A stretch of 64,000 bases of DNA from Clostridia bacterium (GCA_017410605.1 JAFQQN010000012.1:1-64000); one strand, 5' to 3'. Counted from the first letter of the stretch, positions 53,615 to 62,628 are shown. Notes: generated by a model not told the origin, from the sequence alone. Translations and numbers: made by a program.

Positions 53615-54454
53615 TTAATTACCAAAATATGCAACAGCTATTGCCCCGGGACCGGCGTGGGTGCCTATTACGCTTCCCACAGGGGTATATTCAAGTTCCT
53701 TGCCCGAGGGCACCCAAAGGTGTCTACTATCTTCAATATATTTCACCAAAAGGGCATCACTAAGCCCGGTATAACCTAAAAGTATTGGCCTTTGAAAATT
53801 TACCCCGCCTGATTTTTCAATTTCTGCCACCAGCAAATTGTTTCCCTGTTTAGAACCCCTTGCCTTGCCTAGCATAACAATTTCACCGTTTTCTACACCT
53901 ATTACAGGCTTAATGTTTAAAACACCACCTGCAAAAGCAACTGTTTTTGAAATACGACCGCCGCGTTTTAAATACTCTAAAGTGTCAAACAGCGCAACAA
54001 TTTTAATCTTTTTCTTTTCCTCTTCCAGTATTTGTGCAATTTCTTTAGCCGAAGCACCGCTTTTAGCATACTCTAAAGCAAGTTCGGTTAAAATTCCAAT
54101 GCCTATGGCTGCGCTACCGCTATCTACAACATAAATATCATCATAATCGGCAGCGGCAATAATGGCACTTTGATAGGTGCCCGAAAACTTAGAAGAAATT
54201 GTTATTACAACCGCACTATCTTTATTTTTCTTGATTTCCTCAAATACCTCGCCAAATACTACCGGCGTGGCTTGACTGGTATGGGGCATTTGGTCTGTTT
54301 CTATTAGCTTTTCATAAAATTCTTTATGTGTAATAGTAACACCGTCTATATATTCTTCATCACCAAAATGCAATGTAAGGGGAACAACCGTTACCTTTTC
54401 CTTCACACGGGGCATAAGGTCGGCTGTTGAATCAACAATAATTTTTACGCTCAT
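53615..54454 (-). CDS. DegV family fatty-acid-binding protein
   Basis: The 279-residue protein begins SVKIIVDSTADLMP, then has YIDGVTI, PHTSQATP, ISSKFSGTYQSA, TLEYLKRGGRISK and a final SVIGTHAGPGAIAVAYFG, all typical DegV segments. DegV proteins bind a fatty acid; the FakB proteins of Gram-positive bacteria present fatty acids to the kinase FakA for phosphorylation. FakA is not in the window. The start ATG 54454 follows AGAGGTAGAGTTT. It lies 13 bp after the marR gene, so the two are co-transcribed, and the regulator may sense lipid status. Confidence 0.92.
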   Translation of the reverse strand: MSVKIIVDSTADLMPRVKEKVTVVPLTLHFGDEEYIDGVTITHKEFYEKLIETDQMPHTSQATPVVFGEVFEEIKKNKDSAVVITISSKFSGTYQSAIIAAADYDDIYVVDSGSAAIGIGILTELALEYAKSGASAKEIAQILEEEKKKIKIVALFDTLEYLKRGGRISKTVAFAGGVLNIKPVIGVENGEIVMLGKARGSKQGNNLLVAEIEKSGGVNFQRPILLGYTGLSDALLVKYIEDSRHLWVPSGKELEYTPVGSVIGTHAGPGAIAVAYFGN

Positions 54455-54467
54455 AAACTCTACCTCT

Positions 54468-54932
54468 TTAATCAGTTTCTTCTGTAGGCAAACCGGCTTC
54501 ACTTATTTTTTGCAGATTTATCGCAATAGATTCCAATGCTTCATAAAAAATATTTCGTTTTTCATCTGTAAGATCTTTACCTGCCATATCTACTACAAGT
54601 GCAACCCTGTTTTTAACAAAGTGTACAGCATTTTTTCCCTCTTCGGTAAGCATTAGCTTTCCGCCATAGAGGTTGTTATTAGTGCCCTCTTTAACTACCA
54701 GTCCCTTTTTTTCCATTATAGACATCATTCGCGAAACATCTGCTTTATCCTTGCCGCAAACCTCACACAGCCTTGGGGCAGTAAGCCCTTCCGGGTAACG
54801 TGCCAAAGCCAACAAATAGACAGAATGTGGACCCTTCAAACCATACTTTTCCATTTCCTCTGAGGCAATTTTATGCCAATATCTTGAAATTTCAGAAATA
54901 TAAAAAGAAAACTTTTCAAACCTTTCTATCAT
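54468..54932 (-). CDS. MarR-family regulator
   Basis: The 154-residue protein has a winged helix-turn-helix (about residues 45-105) with the GLTAPRLCEVCGKDKADVSRMMS recognition region and a LMLTEEGKNAV wing. ATG 54932 is chosen because AAGGTG lies 7 bases upstream. A palindrome over its own -35 box (54988-55007) suggests autorepression. Two Cys in the recognition region could respond to oxidants, but this is only an observation. Co-transcribed with degV, it may respond to a fatty acid or its acyl-CoA. Confidence 0.9.
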   Translation of the reverse strand: MIERFEKFSFYISEISRYWHKIASEEMEKYGLKGPHSVYLLALARYPEGLTAPRLCEVCGKDKADVSRMMSIMEKKGLVVKEGTNNNLYGGKLMLTEEGKNAVHFVKNRVALVVDMAGKDLTDEKRNIFYEALESIAINLQKISEAGLPTEETD

Positions 54933-54974
54933 ATTAACACCTTCTTTTAAAAATCTGCTAATTTCGTGAAACAC

Positions 54975-55007
54975 ATTTTACCAAAAAGATGTTGAAATGT
55001 CAACATC
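54975..55007 (-). promoter_or_regulatory. marR promoter with overlapping operator palindrome
   Basis: On the minus strand TTGACA, 17 bp and TAAAAT form the promoter. The palindrome GATGTTGA-AATG-TCAACATC (54988-55007), with perfect 8-bp arms, covers the -35 box. This arrangement is typical of MarR autorepression. Confidence 0.75.
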
Positions 55008-55061
55008 CTTTTTCAACCGCATATAAATAACCCTTTCGGGTACACTAAATAGGGTGATTTT

Positions 55062-55739
55062 ATGATAAAGGTTATTATTAGAACTATTATTATGTATATC
55101 TTCATAAGTCTTGGGGTGAGGCTTATGGGAAAACGCCAAATAGGCGATATGCAGCCCACCGAGCTTGTTGTGACACTTCTAATTTCTGAAATTGCGGCTA
55201 TTCCTTTGCAGGATTTTTCTCAGCCTATAAGCATTGGTTTGGTGGCAATTTTTATGCTTGTGCTTTTAGAAATAGCAGCTTCGGTTTTAATAATGAAAAA
55301 TTTGCGTTTAAGAAGGGTTTTATCAGGTAAAGCCATAACCGTAATAAATGGCGGTAAAATTGACCAGAAGGCTATGAAAAGCACTCGAATGACAGTTTTT
55401 GACCTTATCGAAATGCTTCGAATGCAAAATGTTTTCAACATTGAAGAAGTTGATACCGCTGTTTTAGAAATTAACGGAAATTTAAGTGTATGCCTTAAAA
55501 AAGAGGCACAACCTACTACTGTAAAAGATTTGAATTTAGAGGCTAACAACACAGGGATAGCACTACCCATTATAAGCGACGGAAAAATTGTTGATTCCTC
55601 CCTCGAATTTTTCAAAAAAAGTCGTTCCTGGCTTTATGATATTCTTAATAAAATGAATTTACATTCTGATGATATTTTTATAATGACACTAGACAGGACG
55701 GGTAAAATATCTACTATAAAAAAGGAGAAGAATATATGA
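55062..55739 (+). CDS. DUF421 membrane protein (YetF-like)
   Basis: The 225-residue protein has three N-terminal transmembrane helices (about 2-20, 35-52 and 58-78) and the conserved LMGKRQIGDMQPTELVVTLLISE segment, followed by two small domains with the LIEMLRMQNVFNIEEVDTAVLE region. DUF421 proteins such as YetF and YdfS occur in sporulating Bacillota; some members are linked to spore germination or stress, but no biochemical function is established here. It overlaps the next gene by 4 bp, and AGGGTG lies 6 bases upstream of the ATG. Confidence 0.9.
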   Translation: MIKVIIRTIIMYIFISLGVRLMGKRQIGDMQPTELVVTLLISEIAAIPLQDFSQPISIGLVAIFMLVLLEIAASVLIMKNLRLRRVLSGKAITVINGGKIDQKAMKSTRMTVFDLIEMLRMQNVFNIEEVDTAVLEINGNLSVCLKKEAQPTTVKDLNLEANNTGIALPIISDGKIVDSSLEFFKKSRSWLYDILNKMNLHSDDIFIMTLDRTGKISTIKKEKNI

Positions 55740-56095
55740 ATCGGCTCATTCCGGCGGCAATAATTTTAACCCTTATAATTATAATAACCTTTTTCGGCAG
55801 TAAGCTTGTAAAGGAAACAGAAGCCCAGCTTATAGAAAAGGTTAACTCTATTATGGACTCTCCCACCCACGAAAAGGCTGAAGACCTTAAAAAGTATTGG
55901 GATAAAAAAAGCGCAATTCTTTCAATATTCGTTAACCGCGAGGGAATAGAAGCGGTCGGCGAACACACCGCAAAGCTTTATGCAGCCTATCACAGTAACG
56001 ACCAAGAAGAACTTGTTTCAGCAGGGGAAGAGATTAAATATATTATTGGCCGCATTACCGAAAACGAACGCTTTAATTACCATTCACTGTTTTAA
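55736..56095 (+). CDS. DUF4363 family membrane-anchored protein
   Basis: The 119-residue protein has a single N-terminal transmembrane helix (about 4-21) and an extracytoplasmic helical part with repeated Glu/Lys-rich segments (AEDLKKYWDKKS). The pairing with DUF421 in an overlapping unit is the known context of DUF4363. Its function is unknown. The start codon overlaps the DUF421 stop (ATGA). Confidence 0.82.
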   Translation: MNRLIPAAIILTLIIIITFFGSKLVKETEAQLIEKVNSIMDSPTHEKAEDLKKYWDKKSAILSIFVNREGIEAVGEHTAKLYAAYHSNDQEELVSAGEEIKYIIGRITENERFNYHSLF

Positions 56096-56152
56096 AATAG
56101 AGGCAAATTCTATTGTGAGAAGAGAATTTTTAAACCAAATTTTTGGTTTCTA

Positions 56153-56186
56153 CCGCCACTCTACCGTAAGTAGAGGGCGGATTTTT
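56153..56186 (+). terminator. Terminator of the DUF421-DUF4363 unit
   Basis: CCGCC-A-CTCTAC pairs with GTAGAG-GGCGG around CGTAA, followed by ATTTTTAC. A second AT-rich hairpin AAACCAAA/TTTGGTTT lies just before it. Confidence 0.7.
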
Positions 56187-56235
56187 ACTATCTACGAAGC
56201 GATAAAAAAGGGTATATTTTTGAAACGCTACTGTA

Positions 56236-56266
56236 GGTTGAACGGGTAATATTCAACCATTATAAT
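56236..56266 (+). promoter_or_regulatory. Promoter of the glycosyltransferase cluster with a palindrome
   Basis: TTGAAC (56238-56243), 17 bp and TATAAT (56261-56266) form the promoter. GGTTGAA and TTCAACC (56236-56242 and 56252-56258) are perfect 7-bp inverted arms spaced by 9 bp, covering the -35 box and spacer, so a regulator could block RNA polymerase. Confidence 0.6.
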
Positions 56267-56317
56267 TTATAAAACAAGACCTTCTTAGGTTAATCGATAA
56301 ATATGAGAGGATTTATT

Positions 56318-57274
56318 ATGTCTATTAAAAACACTATTCCCCTTTTCTTTGCGGTAGATGATTCTTATGCACCCTATCTTTCGGTATCCCTTACTTCTAT
56401 AAAAGAAAATACCTCACCCGATTCACATATCACCGCTCATATTTTGTATTCAAGTCTTACAAAAACCAATATAGAAAAGTTATCTACTATTGCTGATAAA
56501 AGCTTTGAAATTAAGTTCTTCGATGTGAATGTTCATATTAAAAAAATCAAAAATTCTCTACATACCAGAGATTATTATTCTTCTGCTACATATTACCGTT
56601 TTCTTATTCCTCATATGTTTCCAAAGCTGGATAAAGGGCTTTATCTGGATTGCGATGTTGTTCTTCGAAATAACATAGAAGCCCTTTATAACACCGACCT
56701 TGAGGACTTTTTAGTAGGTGCGGTAACAGACGAGGTAGTTACCGATATACCTTTATTTTCAAGCTACAGTGAAGAGTTTTTGGGTATTAGTCCGAAAAAT
56801 TATTTTAATGCAGGTGTTATGCTTTTAAATCTTAAAAAGATGCGGCAACTTAACATTCTTGAAGCTTTAGAAAGTCTTATGAGCAAATGCTGCTTTCCAG
56901 TAGCGCAAGACCAGGATTATCTTAATATACTTTGCGGTTTTGATGTGAAATATCTTCCCCTCGAATGGAACAAAACGGCCTTTGACGGAAGTGACAAGCT
57001 TTATTCACCAAACCTCATTCACTTTAAGCTGAATTTTAAGCCTTGGCACTATGATAACATTGCCTTTGAAAATATTTTTTGGAGGTATGCAAAGAAAACT
57101 CCTTATTTCGAAGACCTTAAAAATGAACAGCTTCTATACGGCTTTGAAGAAAAAGAGCGGGACCGTAAAGGCTATGAACATCTTATAAGCCTGGCACAGC
57201 GGGAAATTAAAAAGGCCTCAATGCCGGGGTATAATCCACCCATTAAATATTCACTAAAAAGGATGGGGATTTAA
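56318..57274 (+). CDS. Family 8 glycosyltransferase
   Basis: The 318-residue protein has the GT8 layout: IPLFFAVDDSYAPYLSVSL at the N-terminus, the DxD motif in GLYLDCDVVL near residue 108, YFNAGVMLLNL and a late HFKLNFKPW segment. It should use a UDP-sugar (galactose or glucose) and retain anomeric configuration; the acceptor could be a lipid or polymer. ATG 56318 is taken because GAGAGGA lies 7 bases upstream; an earlier in-frame ATG at 56303 overlaps this ribosome binding site. It is the first gene of a three-gene cluster with acyltransferases. Confidence 0.88.
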   Translation: MSIKNTIPLFFAVDDSYAPYLSVSLTSIKENTSPDSHITAHILYSSLTKTNIEKLSTIADKSFEIKFFDVNVHIKKIKNSLHTRDYYSSATYYRFLIPHMFPKLDKGLYLDCDVVLRNNIEALYNTDLEDFLVGAVTDEVVTDIPLFSSYSEEFLGISPKNYFNAGVMLLNLKKMRQLNILEALESLMSKCCFPVAQDQDYLNILCGFDVKYLPLEWNKTAFDGSDKLYSPNLIHFKLNFKPWHYDNIAFENIFWRYAKKTPYFEDLKNEQLLYGFEEKERDRKGYEHLISLAQREIKKASMPGYNPPIKYSLKRMGI

Positions 57275-57275
57275 T

Positions 57276-58118
57276 ATGGAAAAATCACGGCAACGAACCG
57301 AAATTTTAAGCAAAATAACTGACCTTGAAGCTAAAGGACTATTTGACATAGATGTAGAGCCTGACCCACCAACCATACCCTTAAAACCCGGGCAGATTGA
57401 CTACACCTACAGTAAATTTAAAACCAAAATTAAAAGCGAGTTTGCAAACCTTATAGCAAAAACCTATTTTGACCATCAAATAAAAATAGGCAATCTTATT
57501 ATCAAAGAAATTATAGGACTTGAAAACTATCTGTCTGTTGAACACTTAGGTGTTATGATAACTGCAAACCATTTTAATCCCTTTGATAACTATGCAGTTT
57601 TTAAGGCTATTGAAAAAAACTTAGGTAGAAAACGCCTTTATAAAATAATTAGAGAGGGAAATTACACAAGCTTTAAAGGTCTTTATGGCTTTTTCTTTAG
57701 AAACTGTAACACCCTTCCCATTGGCTCTGATATAGCTGTTTTTAAAGAATTTTCTAAGGGAATACAAACACTGCTTAACCGAAAGGAAAAAATTCTTATA
57801 TACCCCGAACAGGCAATGTGGTGGAACTATAAAAAGCCCCGACCTTTAAAACCGGGTGCCTTCCGTTTCGCCGCAAAATTTGACGCCCCAGTGCTTCCAA
57901 TTTTCATTACAATGGAGGACAGTGAAAAGATTGGTGCAGACGGTTTTCCCGTTCAGGCCTACACAATTAACATTCTTCCCCCTATTTTTCCTAAAGTAGA
58001 ACTAAGCGTTAAAGAAAACGCAAAAATAATGTGTGAAAAAAATTATAAGTGCTGGTGTGAATGTTATGAGAAATTTTACGGCACTCCTTTGACATATAAT
58101 ACTAAAGAGGGAAATTAA
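57276..58118 (+). CDS. PlsC-like acyltransferase
   Basis: The 280-residue protein has the acyltransferase motif NHFNPFD (HX4D) near residue 98, the NTLPIGSD segment and YPEQAMW (motif III region EGT replaced by EQ). These are the features of the 1-acylglycerol-3-phosphate acyltransferase superfamily, so acyl transfer to a lipid or glycolipid hydroxyl is likely. It begins one base after the GT8 stop and two bases before the next gene, so the three are a tight operon. Confidence 0.82.
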   Translation: MEKSRQRTEILSKITDLEAKGLFDIDVEPDPPTIPLKPGQIDYTYSKFKTKIKSEFANLIAKTYFDHQIKIGNLIIKEIIGLENYLSVEHLGVMITANHFNPFDNYAVFKAIEKNLGRKRLYKIIREGNYTSFKGLYGFFFRNCNTLPIGSDIAVFKEFSKGIQTLLNRKEKILIYPEQAMWWNYKKPRPLKPGAFRFAAKFDAPVLPIFITMEDSEKIGADGFPVQAYTINILPPIFPKVELSVKENAKIMCEKNYKCWCECYEKFYGTPLTYNTKEGN

Positions 58119-58119
58119 A

Positions 58120-58668
58120 ATGTTTTACATAGCTGTTATAACTGGCGCCAACCTTATAATTGCGCTAAAAAACGCATTATTGTTTAAAGATAGCTTTACT
58201 TATTCCTTGTGTATTAGCATTACAGCAACTGTTTTTTTAATAGCAATAGACGGTTTGTCTGCATTGCTTATAAGGCTTATGCCTGAAAGCTGGTTTTTGC
58301 CTGATGTTGCACTCTTTTCGGTTGGACAAAAGGAACGAAGCTTTTACAAAAAAATAGGTGTGAAGCATTGGAAACACCTGGTTCCTGAGTTGGGTTTATT
58401 TACCGGTTTTCACAAGGATAAGCTTCAAAGCACAAATAATCCACATTATTTAAAAAGATTTATTTTAGAATCTAATTATGGAGTAATTATTCATTTAGCA
58501 AACGGAATATTGGGTTTTATAATTTTACTTTTTCCCTTTTTGGGTGGAATCAGCATAGCCCTACCGGCTGCTTTTGTGAATCTTATTCTAAGCATTATGC
58601 CCATAATTATTCTTCGTTTTAACATACCTATTCTTATGCGATTATATAAAAAAGCACACACCGCCTGA
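58120..58668 (+). CDS. Membrane protein resembling CrtO-type acyltransferases
   Basis: The 182-residue protein has two N-terminal and two C-terminal transmembrane helices around a soluble loop. The loop contains ERSFYKKIGVKHWKHLVPE, which resembles the motif of the glycosyl-4,4'-diaponeurosporenoate acyltransferase (CrtO) family. If right it would acylate a sugar. The assignment is from one motif and the position after a glycosyltransferase and a PlsC-like gene; no carotenoid genes are present, so a carotenoid role is not supported. Confidence 0.5.
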   Translation: MFYIAVITGANLIIALKNALLFKDSFTYSLCISITATVFLIAIDGLSALLIRLMPESWFLPDVALFSVGQKERSFYKKIGVKHWKHLVPELGLFTGFHKDKLQSTNNPHYLKRFILESNYGVIIHLANGILGFIILLFPFLGGISIALPAAFVNLILSIMPIIILRFNIPILMRLYKKAHTA

Positions 58669-58690
58669 AAAAGGCGGTGTGTACTTTTTA
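58652..58690. terminator. Bidirectional terminator between the cluster and pckG
   Basis: CACACCGCC and GGCGGTGTG form a 9-bp stem with A- and T-rich flanks. The stop codon of the last cluster gene lies in the loop. Confidence 0.8.
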
Positions 58691-58711
58691 TTAGAAAGTG
58701 TTCTTTAAAAA

Positions 58712-60478
58712 TTATTTATTAAGGTTAGCCTTAAGATTTTCAAGCTGATTTTTAAGCTCTTCGGGAAGTCTGTCGCCAAACTTCTTGTAATGCTCAGTAA
58801 TTTCGTCAGCCTCTTTGAGCCAAGCTTCCTTATCTACAGAGATAATTGACTTAAGGGTTTCTACATCAAAATCAAGGTCTGTAAGGTCAATATCCTCAGG
58901 ACGGGGAACATAACCAATTGCAGTTTCTTCTGCACCAACCTTGCCCTCGCAACGGTCGATAATCCAGTTGATAACACGCATATTATCGCCAAAACCGGGC
59001 CAAATGAAGTGGCCTTCGTCATCAAGACGGAACCAGTTAACGTTAAAGATTTTAGGAGCCTTATCGCCAAGTTTTTTACCCATCTCGAGCCAATGACGGA
59101 AGTAATCACCCATATGATAGCCACAGAAAGGAAGCATTGCCATAGGATCGCGGCGAACAACACCAACTGCGCCGGAAGCAGCAGCTGTGGTTTCAGAAGC
59201 CATTGTAGAACCTACGAATACACCGTTTTCCCAATCCTTAGACTGGTAAACCAGCGGAGCAAGCTTTGCACGGCGGCCACCGAAGATGATAGCAGAAATG
59301 GGAACACCTGCCTGGCTTTCAAACTCAGAAGAAATGCAGGGGCAGTTCTTAGCAGGAGCAGTGAAACGGCTGTTGGGATGTGCTCCCTTTTCGTCAGAGG
59401 TCTTACCGTTCCAGGGGTTGCCCTTCCACTCAATAGCGTTTTCGGGGGGATTCTTATCTAAGCCTTCCCACCAAACAGTATTATTATCTAAATTGTGAGC
59501 AACGTTGGTGAAGATTGTGCCCTTCTTAGTAGAAGCAAGAGCATTGAAGTTAGATTTTTCATTAGTTCCGGGAGCAACACCAAAGAAGCCGTTTTCAGGG
59601 TTGATAGCCCAAAGGCGGCCATCGGGACCTATGCGCATCCAAGAAATATCGTCGCCAACGGTCCAAACCTTGTAACCCTTATCGCGGAGATACTTAGGCG
59701 GAATCATCATAGCAAGGTTGGTTTTGCCACAAGCAGAGGGGAAAGCAGCGGCAACATATTTAACCTCACCCTGGGGATTTTCAATACCAAGGATAAGCAT
59801 ATGCTCTGCCATCCAGCCTTCTTTCCAACCCTGGTAAGAAGCTATACGAAGAGCAAAACACTTTTTACCGAGAAGAACGTTTCCGCCGTAACCTGAGTTA
59901 ACAGAAATAATGGTGTTATCTTCGGGGAACTGGCAGATATATCTCTTTTCTTCGTCAATATCGCAACGGCTATGGAGACCGCGAACCCAGTCGTTACTGT
60001 CGCCAAGAACATCAAAAACTTCCTTGCCAACTCGGGTCATAATAACCATATTGAGAACAACATAAATAGAATCGGTAATCTCTACACCAATCTTAGCCAA
60101 AGGAGAACCAATAGGACCCATAGAGAAAGGAATAACATACATTGTGCGTCCCTTATAGCTGTTACGGGCGATATCGTAAAGCATTTTATATGCCTTTTCA
60201 GGATCCATCCAGTTATTTGTAGGACCTGCATTTTCTTCCTTTTTAGAGCAGATAAAGGTTCTTCCCTCAACACGGGCTACATCATTAACCTTGGTTCTGT
60301 GGAGATAGCAATCGGGAAGAAGCTCTTCATTAAGCTTTTCAAGTTCACCAATCTCAACAGCCTCTTTACGGAGAGCCTCAATTTGCTCTTCGCTACCGTC
60401 AATAAACACTACCTTGTCGGGGCAAAGCAGGGCTTTCATTTCTTCAAGCCAAGCCAAAACTGTTTTGTTGTTTGTCAT
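58712..60478 (-). CDS. pckG: Phosphoenolpyruvate carboxykinase (GTP)
   Basis: The 588-residue protein has the GTP-type PEPCK motif FPSACGKTNLAMM with the reactive Cys and P-loop, the kinase region VGDDISWMRIGPDGRL and a GNPWNGK segment. The family interconverts oxaloacetate and PEP; in anaerobic fermenters it often carboxylates PEP. ATG 60478 has AAGGAGTGTTCAAAAA before it. It is a single gene with its own promoter and no close neighbours in its pathway. Confidence 0.97.
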   Translation of the reverse strand: MTNNKTVLAWLEEMKALLCPDKVVFIDGSEEQIEALRKEAVEIGELEKLNEELLPDCYLHRTKVNDVARVEGRTFICSKKEENAGPTNNWMDPEKAYKMLYDIARNSYKGRTMYVIPFSMGPIGSPLAKIGVEITDSIYVVLNMVIMTRVGKEVFDVLGDSNDWVRGLHSRCDIDEEKRYICQFPEDNTIISVNSGYGGNVLLGKKCFALRIASYQGWKEGWMAEHMLILGIENPQGEVKYVAAAFPSACGKTNLAMMIPPKYLRDKGYKVWTVGDDISWMRIGPDGRLWAINPENGFFGVAPGTNEKSNFNALASTKKGTIFTNVAHNLDNNTVWWEGLDKNPPENAIEWKGNPWNGKTSDEKGAHPNSRFTAPAKNCPCISSEFESQAGVPISAIIFGGRRAKLAPLVYQSKDWENGVFVGSTMASETTAAASGAVGVVRRDPMAMLPFCGYHMGDYFRHWLEMGKKLGDKAPKIFNVNWFRLDDEGHFIWPGFGDNMRVINWIIDRCEGKVGAEETAIGYVPRPEDIDLTDLDFDVETLKSIISVDKEAWLKEADEITEHYKKFGDRLPEELKNQLENLKANLNK

Positions 60479-60523
60479 TTTTTGAACACTCCTTATAATT
60501 CAAATACAATTTTCGCCTTATAT

Positions 60524-60552
60524 ATTATATATTATTGTCCTAAAAAAAGCAA
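60524..60552 (-). promoter_or_regulatory. Promoter of pckG
   Basis: TTGCTT, 17 bp and TATAAT on the minus strand, giving a leader of about 40 nt. The rest of the 235-bp gap is AT-rich and ends with the hairpin at 60674. Confidence 0.65.
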
Positions 60553-60673
60553 GAAATTTTATTGAAGTTTAAAAAACATTTAACAATATTATAAAAAATT
60601 TTATAAAACCAAGCATTATATGTAAAAAGTGTTGAAAACAGGTGGATTCAAGTTTATATGCTTTATCCATATA

Positions 60674-60711
60674 AAAAACGGTAAACACCTTTTAAGGTAT
60701 TTACCGTTTTA
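60674..60711 (-). terminator. Terminator of the dehydrogenase-PduL-alcohol dehydrogenase unit
   Basis: AAAACGGTAAA and TTTACCGTTTT plus an inner ACCTT/AAGGT form a long stem with one mismatch, followed by T-rich sequence on the minus strand. Confidence 0.75.
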
Positions 60712-60713
60712 TA

Positions 60714-61853
60714 TTAAATATCGGGTGCAATGTGGCTTAGGATTCTTTCAATGCCGGCCTCGTCAACCTCGCGGGGGTTAGAGGGGGTGCATATATCTGC
60801 CATTGCGGACTTTATAACATCTGCCTTTTCGGCAACAAATTGTTCCTTTGTTACCCCTGCCTCCCAAAGGGTCGCAGGAAGGTCCATTCTTCGCATCATA
60901 TGCATGATTTCTTCAATAAGGCTTTCAACAGCAATACGAACATTGTCGTGGGGCAGACCTATTTTTCTTGCTATATCTGCATAACGCTTAGCCGCCTGTG
61001 TAGGTTCATTTCCAAAGCAGTCACGAAGATGAGCGTTAAAACGAATAACATGAGGTAGTAGCAAAGCATTTGCTCTTCCGTGGGGAATGTGAAACTTTGC
61101 GCCCAAGGCGTGAGCAATTCCGTGGTTAATGCCAAGGCCAACCTCGTTAAAGGCCATACCTGCAAGGCAAGAAGCACTGTGCATTTTTTCTCTGGCCTTG
61201 GTATCGTCACCGTGCTTAAAGGCAAAGGGCAAATATTTAAAGGACAAGAGTAGAGCCTTTTCTGCTAAAGCATCTGAAGCATCATTATTATGAATAGAAA
61301 CAAGGGCCTCAAAAGCGTGGGTTATAACATCCATGCCTGTATCGGCAGTTACTGATGGGGGTGCTGTGGCAACAAGCTCTGGGTCTAAAATAGCCATATC
61401 GGGAATAAGGTCTTCGTCAACAAGGGGGAACTTTCTTTCCTCATCAGGGTCGGTAACTACGGCGAACTTTGTAACCTCGCTACCTGTTCCGCTGGTAGTA
61501 GGAATAGCTATAAGCTTTAAGTCACCCATACCGGACCTTTCACCCATTAAAACAATGGCCTTGGCGGCATCAATAGCCGAGCCGCCGCCCAAAGCTATTA
61601 CTATCTCGCCCTTATTTTCCATAATAAATTTAAGACCGTCGGCAATAAGAGTGGTGGTTGGGTCGGGGGTTATTTTATCATAGACGGCTATGTTTTTATA
61701 GCCCTCCATTTTATTTAAGATTTTATTTATCATACCCGAAGAAACCATAAATTTATCGGTTATAATAACTGCTGACATACCCTTAAATTCATAAAGGGTA
61801 TCCAAAGCATTTTTATTAAACCTAACCTCGGTGCGAATTTTAAATCTGTTCAT
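60714..61853 (-). CDS. Iron-containing alcohol dehydrogenase, PduQ/EutG-like
   Basis: The 379-residue protein has ALGGGSAIDAAKA for nucleotide binding, IPTTSGTGSEVT, GMDVITHAFEALVS and HGIAHALGAKFHIPHGRANALLLPHV with the metal histidines. It should reduce an aldehyde to an alcohol with NADH. It is third in a microcompartment-type gene set after the aldehyde dehydrogenase and PduL, so the substrate is probably a short aldehyde. ATG 61853 follows AGGTGTTTTG, 8 bp after pduL. Confidence 0.88.
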   Translation of the reverse strand: MNRFKIRTEVRFNKNALDTLYEFKGMSAVIITDKFMVSSGMINKILNKMEGYKNIAVYDKITPDPTTTLIADGLKFIMENKGEIVIALGGGSAIDAAKAIVLMGERSGMGDLKLIAIPTTSGTGSEVTKFAVVTDPDEERKFPLVDEDLIPDMAILDPELVATAPPSVTADTGMDVITHAFEALVSIHNNDASDALAEKALLLSFKYLPFAFKHGDDTKAREKMHSASCLAGMAFNEVGLGINHGIAHALGAKFHIPHGRANALLLPHVIRFNAHLRDCFGNEPTQAAKRYADIARKIGLPHDNVRIAVESLIEEIMHMMRRMDLPATLWEAGVTKEQFVAEKADVIKSAMADICTPSNPREVDEAGIERILSHIAPDI

Positions 61854-61861
61854 CAAAACAC

Positions 61862-62503
61862 CTAATCCTTTGTTATGACAACCTTTGAACCATTTTTAAG
61901 ACCTGCGGCATTTGCATCGTCAGTATCAAGATGCATTTCAAGTCTGAAATCCTTATGAACGCGAACCTGAACATCATAAAACCTGGTTCTGCGCTCACCA
62001 AAAGCATCTACTGTTACATAATCGTTATCCTTAACACCAAAGGCCTCACCGTCTGAAAGACTCATATGAATGTGACGGTTAGCTATTATACAGCCCTCTT
62101 TTAAGGTTACAATACCCTTAGGGCCTATGATTGTAATAGGAGCCGAGCCGGTTATTTTTCCGCTTTCTCTAACCGGTGGGGCCACCTTTAGAAGATAAGA
62201 ATCTGTCCTGGATATTTCAACCTGAGAAGCAGAACGAACAGGACCTAAAACCCTTACTTTTTCAATGGGTCTGAGTGACGGACCAACAATAGTCAGCTGC
62301 TCTTTACAGGCATATTGTCCGGGTTGGGAAAGGTCTTTAAAAGGGGTAAGCTCGTAACCTTTTCCAAATAAGGTTTCAACATCCTGCTGTGACAGATGAA
62401 TATGGCGGTTAGAAATTCCTACCGGAATATTTCCCTCGGCTTGAGAGCCGTTTTCCAAAGCTTTTAAAACCGCTTCGGCTATTGCAGAAACATTTATATC
62501 CAT
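61862..62503 (-). CDS. pduL: Phosphate propanoyltransferase PduL
   Basis: The 213-residue protein carries the two zinc segments SNRHIHLSQ (near residue 33) and ANRHIHMS (near 144) and the HLDTDDANAAG C-terminal region. PduL converts acyl-CoA and phosphate to acyl phosphate, unrelated to Pta. The N-terminal DINVSAIAEAVLKALEN is a short amphipathic helix of the type that targets enzymes into microcompartments. The 125-bp gap before it contains short GTAC/GTAC pairings but no clear signal. Confidence 0.93.
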   Translation of the reverse strand: MDINVSAIAEAVLKALENGSQAEGNIPVGISNRHIHLSQQDVETLFGKGYELTPFKDLSQPGQYACKEQLTIVGPSLRPIEKVRVLGPVRSASQVEISRTDSYLLKVAPPVRESGKITGSAPITIIGPKGIVTLKEGCIIANRHIHMSLSDGEAFGVKDNDYVTVDAFGERRTRFYDVQVRVHKDFRLEMHLDTDDANAAGLKNGSKVVITKD

Positions 62504-62628
62504 TATAAATTACCTTCTTAAACGAAAATCTTATACAACTTTTTTAAATTTGTTTGAAAAGCCGTTTTGAAGTTTGCGGTGCCGTACAAAGGTACTGCCC
62601 CAAACAAAAAACGGTGCAATGGACAAAT

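Noticed and set aside
56096..56235. Second copy of the 279-bp element
   Set aside because: Shares only short AT-rich words with it and lacks the TTAGGGTAGA ends.
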